Origin: Catonia carolina
Taxonomy: Eukaryota; Arthropoda; Insecta; Hemiptera; Achilidae
Reading direction: 5' to 3'
DNA length: 64,000 nucleotides
Assembly: GCA_035578175.1 (NCBI GenBank)
Contig: JAQMRL010000010.1
Location: 34,294,784-34,358,783 of the forward strand
Under the pieces are notes generated by a model that was not told the DNA's origin, ran no database searches, and worked only from the letters and a program-made list of their open reading frames with translations. The position numbers and the translations under genes are program-made. This document shows, one piece after another, positions 12,321 through 21,446 of this stretch; position 1 is the first letter of the stretch; every line of letters starts with the position of its first letter.

Positions 12321-13237
12321 AAAAGTGTCCACTAAATAGGGTGCCAAACTTTGGGAGATGATTTAGAACCTTACAATAAACAAAAAAAGTTATGAACTAA
12401 CCTCTTATCTCGCTTCATATACAGAGTGTCTGCCATTTTGTGATTTTTAAAGAAAAATTATTTTTTAGGAACGGTTGAAGATATTTTACTTAAATTTGGT
12501 ATGCATGTAGACGTAGGCTACTTCTACCTATCATCATCTATCTATAAAGATGAAATTTATCTAATTGCTTTTAATACGCTAAATTTCAATATGGTGGACG
12601 TTCAAATTTTTTAAATCAAAATATTTTAGCAACTGTTTTTTTATTTTTCGTTTATTACAAAAAAAATTACGCATTTCTTGATGAAAAGAATAACATCTTC
12701 TTTGTTCGAATGCAATTATAAATAGCTGAGTTAGAGCGAAAATGTTACCCAAGAATTAATTACAATATTTCTAACACTAATGCCCTGTCTTATCTGTAGA
12801 GGGGAAAACAGGTAAAAGATTTTGGATTATATTTTCCGCTCTAACTCAGCTATTTGGGATTGTATTCAAACAAAGATGTTATTCTTTTTACCAAGAAATG
12901 CGTAAAATTTTTTGTAATAAACGTTAAAACAATAAACAGCCTGGTTGCTAAAATATTTTGATTTAAAAAGTTTGAACGTCCACCATTATGAAATTAAGCG
13001 TATTAAAAGTAATTAAATAAATTTCGTCTTTGCAACATAAGCACTTCTACATGCTTACCAAATTTAAGTAAACTATCTGCAACCATTCCTAAAGAAATAA
13101 TTCTTTTTTAGAAAACACAAAATTTCAAACACCCTGTATATGAAGCGTGATAAGAGGTTAGTTCATATAAAAGTTTTTGTTTATTATAACGCACTGAATC
13201 ATCTCCCAAAGTTTGGTACCTACTTAGTGGACATCTT
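12321..13237. mobile_element. 917-bp foldback element with about 410-bp inverted arms
   Basis: The left arm (12321 to about 12743) and right arm (about 12831-13237) are reverse complements with moderate divergence. The outer ends share GTCCACTAA and CCAAACTTTGGGAGATGATT; the inner ends share AGCTGAGTTAGAGCG. An 87-bp spacer separates them. There is no ORF, so it depends on another element's transposase, or arose by inverted duplication. Arm divergence and small indels suggest an old insertion. A target-site duplication was not resolved. Confidence 0.88.
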
Positions 13238-13727
13238 GAAGCTATATTAAATTTTGTAAATAATTAAAATTAAACCTTTAATGTTGCTCAGTCGATTTTT
13301 ATGTAGATCATCTTATTCATAACAAACTTTCTTTTATCCGTAATATTCATATTCATAGTAGGCCTACGTTTGGAAAAATTCACAAGAGTTATATTCTCCA
13401 CACAAAACAAAACCGTGTCTTATTAACAATGCAATAAATAATAGACTATATTATAATAAACTAATTAGTTGAATAAAAATTTAGTGAAAGAAAATTTGTT
13501 ATAAGTAACAAAGTAAAAAAGACAATCCAACAAATAGAACAAATTTACAGAACAGCTAAAAAAATCGTAAAAAACATAAAAATCATACAATTTTTGAGAA
13601 AAAATATTTTAATAAAAAGCACTAAGTAGTAGAAAATAAGCGTCAATCTGATTGGTCGAAAAATTTTAATGTATGGGCGAAATTATTCAAAATAATAACC
13701 TCTCAAAATCCATGATGTAATCCCGAA

Positions 13728-13758
13728 TCAAAAAACTTCAATAATTGAAGTTTTTTGA
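13728..13758. repeat. 31-bp perfect palindrome
   Basis: Arms TCAAAAAACTTCAAT (13728-13742) and ATTGAAGTTTTTTGA (13744-13758) match exactly around a single A. It lies just upstream of the LINE relic at 13.8 kb. Confidence 0.9.
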
Positions 13759-13809
13759 CTTACTTTTTAACTTGACGAAAAACTTCTACTCAAAAACCAA
13801 CATGACGAA

Positions 13810-14335
13810 AAATATTAAACTCCAACAATAAAATCAGTCGTGCTTTATGGAATTGAAATAATTTATTACAGAATTGTCAAAATAAATAAATTAAAAATAA
13901 ATGTGGCCACCTCCATAGCGTAGTGCTAGCCTACAAACCGGAGTTCCCGGGTTAGATTCCCGGCTAGGTTCTGGAAATTTTAGCAAGTAAAAACCCACTG
14001 TTTCATAGTCGAGCAGTTGACCGTGGTCGCAAATAACCGAATTCTTAATGCAACTTTAAATAAATTTAAAAAATATAATTGAAAGCAACATCCTTAGAAA
14101 AATTACTGGTCCTCCCAAAGAGAACAGTGCAGTAACTTTGAAGATAAAGGAAGAACCAAACAAGAAAAATTATTAGATCATAGAATCCATAGAAAAATCA
14201 TAATCAAAAGAAGAGCTAAATTCTCTTGTCACATGGTTAGTGTGGCCGAATGTGGCTGAAGAAGCAGATGTTAAGCAAATAGGGAAGTTTCAAAAGCATG
14301 CCGGGAATCCTCATAAAACAACGATAGGAAAACGA
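13810..14335 (+). pseudogene. LINE-a-like relic, split by a SINE
   Basis: Two short coding blocks flank the SINE: VVLYGIEIIYYRIVKINK before it (about 13830-13884) and SNILRKITGPPKEN...IIKRRAKFSCHMV after it (14080-14240). The order and wording follow LINE-a (VIKPESLYASETL ... RKIIRKILGP ... FRKRRLRFHGHIM at 26.2 kb). The frame is broken by stops. The relic is the host for two later insertions: SINE-1 at 13901 and LINE-d at 14348. Confidence 0.7.
13901..14057 (+). mobile_element. SINE-1, tRNA-headed, nested in a LINE relic
   Basis: The 5' part carries a pol III A box (TAGCGTAGTGCTAGC, 13917-13931) and B box (GGGTTAGATTCCC, 13949-13961) at tRNA-like spacing. A non-tRNA body follows, with AAAACCCACTGTTTC and AAATAACCGAA. 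The A-rich flanks AAATAAATTAAAAATAA (13884-13900) and AAATAAATTTAAAAAATA (14058-14075) look like a slightly diverged TSD. Not a functional tRNA: no acceptor stem closes it. Confidence 0.82.
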
Positions 14336-14347
14336 GAAACTAAGAGT

Positions 14348-14609
14348 CTTCTTCTTCTTCTAGTGCCAATCCGTTACCGGATGCCGGCGATCATTCTGGC
14401 AATGCTGATTTTATTCACTGCTGCGTTAAAAAGTCCTGTAGTGGATGTTTCAAACCATGTTCTCAAATTCTTTAACCAGGATATTCGTCTTCTTCCAATG
14501 CCTCTCTTGCCCTGTACTTTTCCTTGTAAAATGCATTTCAGCAGCTTGCACTTGTTCTCGTTTCGCATGATGTGTCCTAGATATTCCAATTTTCTTCTTT
14601 TTATAGTGC
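14348..14609 (-). mobile_element. LINE-d 3' end with perfect 12-bp TSD
   Basis: Minus-strand translation reads YLGHIMRNENKCKLLK, ILQGKVQGKRGIGRRRISWL, NLRTWFETSTTGLFNAA and ARMIAGIR. This is the end of the ORF in insect LINEs whose proteins finish ...GHIMRG...EGKRGxGRRxxSWLxNLRxW...LFxAAxxxxxxAxMIAxLR. The exact repeat GAAACTAAGAGT lies on both sides (14336-14347 and 14610-14621). A GAA-rich tail (minus strand, plus 14348-14360) marks the 3' end. It sits in older LINE sequence. Confidence 0.9.
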
Positions 14610-14621
14610 GAAACTAAGAGT

Positions 14622-14966
14622 AACAGAATAAAAATTATGAATAAAAACTATTACTGTAACAAAATACTCTACCGGCAGAAAATTTTCACTTTTCGATTGG
14701 ATCCACAGATATGACAGAAACCACAATTATATTCTACTTCCAATAGAAAAGCCGCTCGAATGACAAAACAGTGGGTGAAGGCCAGAGAAGATGGAAATAT
14801 TTTAACTGGAAAGAAAAAATATTTGACTCTGTTCGTGGCCTATCCGTAAAAGAGTAAAAAAAATTAAACTGAAAGAATTTAAATTAGTTATAACCAGAAT
14901 ATTTAACTCTTGTGTAAGTAAAACATAATTGTGTATTTTACCAGAATTATGAATATTAAAAATTAA
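14622..14966. other. Unassigned, possibly the rest of the LINE relic
   Basis: This continues from the site interrupted by LINE-d. Short coding-like words (for example QWVKAREDGN near 14770) are present, but I cannot assign them with confidence. Confidence 0.3.
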
Positions 14967-14967
14967 A

Positions 14968-15160
14968 ATTGGCTGGCTTTGTGACGCAGAGGGTAAGAGC
15001 GCCAGCTTACACTGAAATGCAAAGATAGGTAGGTCACTGGTTCGACCCCAAGAAGGATGTGAAAAATTAAAATACGTTTAAACCAACTGATTTCGTACCA
15101 TAATCTACTGTAGTAGCAGATGACCAAGGAATTGAAGTGTTTTTAAATAACCGAAAAAAT
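14968..15160 (+). mobile_element. SINE-2, tRNA-headed
   Basis: The head has an A-box region (TGACGCAGAGGGTAAGAGC) and a B box (GGTTCGACCCC, 15039-15049). The body ends AAATAACCGAA and includes AAACCAACTGATTTC and GCAGATGACC, which align with AAACCCACTGTTTC, GCAGTTGACC and AAATAACCGAA of SINE-1, although the tRNA-like heads differ. Flanking A/T sequence prevented a firm TSD call. Confidence 0.75.
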
Positions 15161-15707
15161 TAATATGGTTTTTATATGTAAAATATTTTGTTCGTACTAA
15201 ATTAATATAGAATTGTCTGGTCAACTTCCCGTCCAGATCCGTTTTGAAACTACTTTACTGAAAGAGGAAAAGTTAAAACCGGATGTTATGTTGTACGTTG
15301 CATGAACCTTGTTCTAATATTCTCAAAAATAAATTTTAAATTTACATTGTGATAACATATTTCAATGTTTCGTTATGTTTTAAAATTCAATATATGATAT
15401 TAAAATTCTAATAGTATTTTTCATTATGATAATCTTCGATGTAAATTAAAATAACGATCGGAAATAAATAATAAATTGGATCGTTGCCTGGAACATAAAA
15501 TTGTGGTACATAAATATTAAAACTACAACGGTGATTTCTATAAAGGTTTTACAAGTACTTTGAGAAAAATACCAAGGTCGTTTTAAGTTATTTTTAACTC
15601 TATTAACAACTAATTTTGTATAGAAATTTAAGTAAAACTTTAATAAAAAAGAATTTAATAACTAAAAACAAACTACTCTATGTTGATAAATTATAAATCT
15701 ATTCAAG
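15161..15707. other. AT-rich stretch without recognisable gene
   Basis: No ORF or transposon signature was seen. Confidence 0.5.
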
Positions 15708-15723
15708 AAATGATGTTCTTTTT

Positions 15724-16087
15724 TTCTTTTATGACCACATAGAATTACTTTAGTTGTTTTGGATGGTTCTTCTTTAGTTTCTACTTCTTGCTGTTCCAAA
15801 ACTTTTTCATATTTTCAGATCTTATTTTCTTTAGTTCATCTAAACAAACCCAAATTGTGCGTTTTACTGTTTTGGTGGTTAATCGAACTTTTTGATTTCC
15901 CATTTGGTGTTTATACCAAGGTATACGTTGCGTTAGGTCCTCCATGGTTAGGTCGAGTTCTTTCATGTCGTTTTGAATTTCTCTGAGCCAGATTACTATA
16001 GCTTTTTCAGATTTAGCGGTAAATGGTTTTCAGTGATTCTTCTTAGAAGGCTTGTTGCTAGAGTTCTCAGTATGTGTCCCTGGGAGA
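15724..16087 (-). mobile_element. LINE-a 3' fragment with 15-bp TSD
   Basis: The minus strand begins GHILRT in one frame and later reads MKELDLTMEDLTQR and ENMKKFWNSKK, the C-terminal pattern of LINE-a (KLDLEQIGLTPRDTQDR ... RMKALW at 37.5-39.1 kb). The poly-A-like tail lies at the low-coordinate end (plus strand TTTTTCTTTT). AAATGATGTTCTTTT is repeated exactly at 15708-15722 and 16088-16102. The copy is strongly 5'-truncated and has internal stops. Confidence 0.9.
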
Positions 16088-16102
16088 AAATGATGTTCTT
16101 TT

Positions 16103-16497
16103 AATGTAATAGCTACTATTTAACTACGTTAAATTCAGATCTGTTAAAATTCCTTAAAAAAGAATAATTCTACTTTTTGCTATTTTTCGAGGGTCCTATA
16201 GATGTCTTCGCTTCCCGTTTCCTAAACCCCGTTGTTTTCCATCTTCCAGTTACCCTTCCTGAGACTCCTAGCTACCATAGCGTCTTGAACTACCTGCCCT
16301 TGTTTTCCTTCTGTTTTCGGGACAGAATGGAAGGCTGTTTGAGGCAATCAGCTCGCTACCATTCTTTGGTTTTGGCCATGCCAAAGCGACTGCCTAGTCT
16401 CTAATCTGTTTACAACCGTATGGTGTACTGAGAACCGGTCCGTTGCTGTTTTACTGTATAACTTTGAAAAGCAAATGAAACCGGAAAGGGGTTAAGG
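16103..16497. other. Unassigned DNA, moderately GC-rich
   Basis: A 75-codon plus-strand ORF (16177-16404) is open but unrecognised. No other signal was found. Confidence 0.35.
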
Positions 16498-16838
16498 CAG
16501 TGGATCTCAACCTTTTAGACACTGCGTCCTCATTTTAGGTTGAGTATTTTGCCGACCTCTCTGCATTATAATGTTAAAAAAATTTGAAATTTACACTGGT
16601 TGTAATTTTTACTTAAGGATACGAGTGGATACGATTGGTTATTTGTGGATTTCTAGTCATTCTGTTTAATGATCAAGCTGTAGAAAACTCTAAGGTATGT
16701 TCATCTTTGTGATAAACTGATAGGACTATCAAGTGATCGGTTGAATAGCAATGAAATTAATTCAACTATACTAGTGCTGACAAATTTTTGATAAATATTA
16801 AGAAGAAATAACAAGAACTGTCCAGAGCAGCGTTGAAA

Positions 16839-17009
16839 ATTTTGATACCATTTGCCACATCCTACAACTGTGAATAAGAATTTTTCATAATGGTGAATTT
16901 GAAAACCATTTCAAGAAATCGACTGACACTAGAAAATGACATCGTTTAGTGTTTTACAAACATAAATCCAGACATTAAAAAATTAGTAAATGCCAATAAA
17001 ATCCAATTT
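16839..17009 (+). pseudogene. hAT transposase C-terminal dimerisation-domain relic
   Basis: In one frame the translation reads ILIPFATSYNCE, a stop, EFFIMVNLKTISRNRLTLE, NDIV, a stop, CFTNINPDIKKLVNANKIQ. This follows the hAT C-terminal pattern in animal ZBED/Charlie-like transposases: PFATTYLCESGFSAM...K.RNRL..E.D.R......PRI..L....Q. The stops at the S of CESGF and inside the last helix mark it as dead. No catalytic domain was found upstream, so the element is internally deleted. Confidence 0.8.
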
Positions 17010-17030
17010 TTGCGTTAATTGAAAGTCATT

Positions 17031-17411
17031 TTTTAGGTTATCAGAAAGAAGGCTGGTTTGAACCTCTAGAGCCTTCTAAGTAAAACGAGGAGTGAGGTGG
17101 TTTACGATTACCTTCCTCACTGAATAGAAGAATATACTTATCAGCATGCTGGGTCCTCAGAAAACCATCTACGTTCCACCCTGCAAATGACACATTTACA
17201 TCATTCACCACAGGGTTTGACTGTATAATGAAATTTATTACTCTCAGAGGAGATAACTCTGACTAGTGTCTTTTACACCTCTACCTCTTCTATTTTTAAA
17301 TGCTTCAGTCATAATTGGCTTACCATGTGATAAGAAACATAATTTTTTATGTAGTCCTTGAACTAGCAAATCGAGTAAAATAATTAACAATCCACCTGCC
17401 TGTTATGGACA
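17031..17411 (+). mobile_element. Rep-A copy 1 (inside the hAT element)
   Basis: Rep-A is a non-coding interspersed repeat of about 380 bp seen seven times here. Landmarks in order: TTTAGGTNATCAGCCGAAAGG, GGTTTGAACCTCTAGAGG, a GAGTGAGGTGGTTTAC block, CCTTCCTCACTGA, CTTATCAGCATGC, CCACCCTGCAAATGACA, TTCATTCACCACAGGG, TGTATAATGAAATT, TTTTACACCTCTACCTCTTC, GTGATAAGAAAC, CCACCTGCCTGTTATGG. It has no ORF, no clear A-box and no TIR. From memory a similar repeat occurs in other insects, so it may be an old SINE-like family. This copy lacks CGAAAGG-type spacing (GAAAGAAGG). Confidence 0.88.
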
Positions 17412-17600
17412 AAGTTAATTGAATATTGGAAAAAATTGTAAAAGTAATGTACAATTTTTGAGTCTCACTTTTAAATACATAAATATATCAATAACTATTT
17501 TTTATTTTTCTCTCGTATTTTGTGACCTAGACACGCCTGAAAGCCTCCAGGGGCTCGCGACCCACAGGTTGAGAAACGGAAAGTAAATTAGGTATTTATT

Positions 17601-18074
17601 TTTTGTTATCTTTTGAGACCGCAGTGGATCCACTTGAGTCAATTTCTGGGCTCTCTCTTCTGGTTCTTTTCTTTGATTTTCCTCCAGTATTCTTTCATCC
17701 GGGCAGATCTTCTTTGCCTTTCTGCTTCTGAAAAGATCACGTTCCTGCTTCCTCTTTTATCTCTTTTTTCTTGGAATCTAATAATTATATCTTTTATTAG
17801 TTTCAGCTGCTCGGTTTTATTTTCTAGATCTTCCAAGGTGATGCCTAATTCTTCCATATCTTTCTTGATTTTTCTTAACCATATTACTTCTGTATTTTCC
17901 TGGTAGGTTTTTCTGATTATTTGGTTTGTGATTCTATCTTTGGATGTTCTGATTATTATGTCCAAAGAAGGATATTCTCTTTTTCCTCATAGTTTCTATT
18001 ACAGATTCGGTCTCTGGTAGACCTGTTCATTTGGTAGTAATCTCCATTCCTTATCTACTTGGTATCTATAAATG
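17601..18074 (-). mobile_element. LINE-a 3' fragment with 11-bp TSD
   Basis: Minus-strand translation runs ETMRKKRISFFGH, then an ORF with WLRKIKKDMEELGITLEDLEN and RQRRSARMKEYWRKIKEKNQ. It aligns with the LINE-a tail (RMRKRRLVFFGHLSRM ... RRHQQSARMKALWAERKG). AGGTATTTATT occurs at both edges (17590-17600 and 18075-18085). One frameshift separates the two coding blocks. It landed about 20 bp outside the hAT right end. Confidence 0.88.
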
Positions 18075-18085
18075 AGGTATTTATT

Positions 18086-18300
18086 ATAATATTTTTTTGT
18101 AAAATAATGGAAAAATAGATGATTTATTTAATCATAAAAGAGTTAACGAATCTATAATATCAGTCTGAGCTACATCTGTATTTCAGTCAGGATAGACTAG
18201 AGTAGTGGTTTTTTCTGACAACTATTGGTAATATAGTAATAGTAATAATAATATTACAAATAGTACAAAGGATTATAATAACATATTTCACGAGCATAAT
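18086..18300. other. AT-rich, no feature seen
   Basis: Short A/T-rich stretch with an (AAT)-like run near 18235-18260. Confidence 0.4.
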
Positions 18301-18720
18301 AGCGCTGCAATATTACCTACTGCACCATATGCGACTGACAACAATTCGCCTTTGTACCGCATGTAAGCTTATAACAAAACACAGTAACCCCCCCTCGTTT
18401 GGTTGCAAGCACACACGCTTCTATATGTATGCTTGGCACTTTAATACAGATACGCACACATTTCAGATAATATGCGTTTGTGTTGCCAACGTTAAGGCTT
18501 TGATACGCACACGCACTACGTGAAATTGACTGCGGCGTACGAGGGAGGTCAATATTCGGACCCCATGTGGCCCAGCGGAGGGATATGTAGGAGTAAACTG
18601 TCTGACTGCCACTAGTGCAACAAACCCTGCGGTCAACCTTAAACAACAGAACAACCTAAGATGCTGTTGTACTACAACACCCTCCTTGTAAAAAGTAATC
18701 GATAACCTCAAATGAACTAA
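18300..18720. other. GC-richer patch with overlapping ORFs, no gene assigned
   Basis: Three overlapping ORFs (18317-18646 minus, 18329-18523 plus, 18463-18711 minus) share the same DNA, which suggests base composition rather than coding. The word GATACGCACAC occurs twice, near 18448 and 18499. No known family was recognised. Confidence 0.35.
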
Positions 18721-19934
18721 TCCTATTGATTTGTGTCGTTTTTCTTATACTCTAAGCATCGGATTTTTGGTCTGCAAAAGACTACACGTCTCTCCATTCC
18801 TTTATTCGTCAATTTTAATATTCTTTAACCACAGTTAATAGTGTTCCTGTTGATCCTTGGTTAAACTAATCTTTGGATAACAGAAATACACAACAAAATA
18901 ATGTACTTAACTTTCTTCGGTGTCTTAATGTTATTTTTAGTTACGAAGTTGTTAATAACAATCGTAGATCACAAAATTATATTTATTTTAAAATGATATT
19001 GGATTAAATCCCAGAATTTTTATAAATAACCTTTTACTGATCACTTTCCTCAATGGAATGAATAAGAATCTCCATAGCAATACAGTAATCATTATAAAAA
19101 TAAAATATAGGTATTTTGTCCACATTATTGATCGTAGTAAAGAACTTAATGAAATAAACAAATTCAGTAAATTCTATAGTTCAAAATTGCAACAACTACT
19201 GGTACGATCATCAATGTAATACTATTATTACTATTATTATGTTTATAACACAGAATTAATATAGTTATTTCTTCAAAGGTATTTCATAAGCTTATCCTGT
19301 ACCACACAAGACAACCTAGACGAAAGCTTTGAACATATTAGTTCACCCAACCGTAAAATTAGGAGATAACTTTAAAGGAAGAGGAACCATTTTGTAAGGC
19401 ACTGTTGTGTGTTCCATACCAACCTAAAAGTACAAGTCACTCACACATCGATCTTTATATACAGAATAAACACACACTACTGTTTTTGCTTTAACTTACT
19501 CGGATGTCAACAACAAGGACTTACTGTAAATACAAATACACACAAAACATATACGTAGTATCATTACCTTTAATACAAAATTCATTCTAGTGTTCTTCTT
19601 TACATGCCCCAAATTCTGTTTTTCTCGTTTTGTAATTTTTTTGTTGTCTTTCCTTTATTGTATGAAGAGTTAACCTAATTTATACTTTTATTATCTCCGT
19701 CCCCGAACAGCATCATATATTTTTAGTTTTATTTTTTTAGTACATAAAAAGCTTATCTATACCAATTTAATTAACAATATTAAACGATGTTTGTGATTAG
19801 ACACAATGAGGTTTTTTCACAAACAGATTCATATTTTGTTCAACATTTTTATAAATTCAGAAAGATTAATAAATAATGTTTCATTTTACAATGATATTCT
19901 AGCAATTATTGAAGTACTAAAATTATTTCTTCTT
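18721..19934. other. AT-rich stretch without recognisable gene
   Basis: No ORF of 60 codons and no transposon end were seen. Confidence 0.5.
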
Positions 19935-20650
19935 CTTTGGTTTTAGCCCCAATTGGAGCACTTGAGTCATTTCATGTTCATGTCTTTGAACAACAAGCTA
20001 CGAAGTTAGCTTGCTGCTGTCTCTTTAACTTTAACTCCCGTACCAGTTTCATATTTTTGACCTGGCGGCCTTCATTTTTGTTATGATAGTGTTGAGTTGT
20101 TTTCTTTCCTTGATAAAGAGCAGGCAAAGCTTACAATCCTTGAACAATTTCTTTTCTTCTCGGTTTTTAATTGTTTTCTCAGTTATGATTAAGTCTTTCA
20201 TGTCGGATTTCGTTTCCTGGGACCATTTATTTTGGGTTTTATTTTTGAGTTGGTAACTTAAGAAATGCTTAGTGAGTCTTGTATTCGGTCGTCTGCAGAG
20301 GTGACTGAAAAAGGCAACTCTCCTTTTTCTCATGGTGTCGATTATTGACTCGTTTTCTTTGTAGAATATGTCATTAGGGATTAGCTACCATTTACCATGG
20401 ACTTGATTTTTAAAATTGTTAGCTGTGCTTAATATTCTTCTGTCTATATTTTTTGGAGTTTGCCGGTGGTTGATTGGGTATTTAGTTTGAAAAGGGTTCC
20501 ACTGGCAAATGTGGCTTCTGATTTGATTACTGCGTTGTAATGTCGTATTTTAGAATTGAAAGAGAGGGACTTACTTTTATAAGTGACTCTTTTTGCCTGT
20601 TTAAGTTTAGTTACACAGTTTTCAATTGATGGTTTCTCACTGAGATAATA
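19935..20650 (-). pseudogene. LINE-a C-terminal fragment
   Basis: Minus-strand blocks read KLKQAKRVTYKSKSLSFNSK, IRHYNAVIKSEATFASGTL, then ESIIDTMRKRRVAFFSHLCR and WSQETKSDMKDLIITEK. The same order occurs in LINE-a at 26.2 kb and 38.5-39.1 kb (KKCISKNAKKRHYHTVIQPE ... RMRKRRLVFFGHLSRM ... WAKETKLDLEQIGLT). The 3' end contains ACTCAAGTGCTCCAATTGGG, comparable with ACTCAAGTGGATCCACTG at 17.6 kb, so the family 3' UTR is conserved. Frameshifts separate the blocks. No TSD was found. Confidence 0.85.
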
Positions 20651-20764
20651 AATAATTAACATAATAAATATTGTAAATTGTAAAAAATTGTGTATTGTTA
20701 TGTGGGGTGGAATGTATTTAATTTACCTATTCCGATCATTTTTCAGTCGTGACACCGTTTAAAA

Positions 20765-21213
20765 ATTAAACAACGTTTTCTGTATAACGCTTAATTTAGC
20801 GGTAGTTAGTTAGGTAGTTATTTTCTGGTTTTTTCATGAAAATTTGTAAAAAATCGATTTTTTAAGATTTCGGCTGTAGTATCCGTTTTACAACAAAAGT
20901 GTATATAATCAAATTTATAGGAAATTAAAAGATCTAAAACTTTTATTTCGATCAGTTTCCTCTGTAGAGCCTAGTTCAGCGTGAAAGAGTGATTTTTCGT
21001 ATTTTTAAGCCAAACTGAGATTGATTTTCATTTTGCGTCTTTTACTCATGATTAAAATAAGGTTGTGTTTATTGAGGTTAGTTTTTTCTTTATTTCTAAT
21101 GATTTATTAGAAATAAACAATATATATACGTAATATACGTTAGGTATATTGTTCGTTATTTGCATTAGGAAGAGAAAGTTGTGTGAGTGTTTCAAACCAG
21201 ATTTTTATCTTAT
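20765..21213 (+). mobile_element. Rep-B copy 1, 3' half
   Basis: It contains the 3' half of Rep-B: TGTATAACGCTTAATTTAGC, AAGATTTCGGCTGTAGTATC, AAAAGTGTATA, AGAGTGATTTTTCGTATTTT, TTGATTTTCATTTTGCGTC, CATGATTAAAATAAGGTT and AGAGAAAGTTGTGTGAGTG. The 5' half, with the microsatellite site, is missing. For the full family see 50541-51735. Confidence 0.88.
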
Positions 21214-21446
21214 TCGAGTTCTCAAATAGTTAGACTTATTAAATTCGCAACAAATTTCAATTAGTCATCAGTTAGTTGTAAAATTGAATGGGAATTTTTA
21301 TGGTTTCCAGTTGTAATTTACAAGACAAATATTTATTAAGTGTTAAAACTAAGAAAATATTTATTTGAATAATTAAGCCTGCGTTCCTTTTGGTAGGCCT
21401 ACGTAATTAGAGAGTTTCATTGATCTTTTGATTATTGTGATAATGG

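Larger units (their letters stand above)
16498..17579 (+). mobile_element. hAT-type DNA transposon remnant
   Basis: The left end reads CAGTGGATCTCAACCT (16498) and the right end, on the complement, TTTCTCAACCTGTGGGTCGC (17575 downward). These are the CAGTGGTTCTCAACC-type termini of hAT elements of the Charlie group. Between them lies a transposase C-terminus (16839-17009). A Rep-A copy (17031-17411) interrupts the element before its right end. The 8-bp TSD expected for hAT was not clear, as the right terminus is diverged. Confidence 0.78.

Noticed and set aside
13915..13975. tRNA gene at the SINE-1 head
   Set aside because: No complete cloverleaf closes, and the body and flanking repeats mark a SINE.
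18317..18711. Three overlapping ORFs as coding genes
   Set aside because: Mutual overlap on both strands and no recognised domain; composition explains them.
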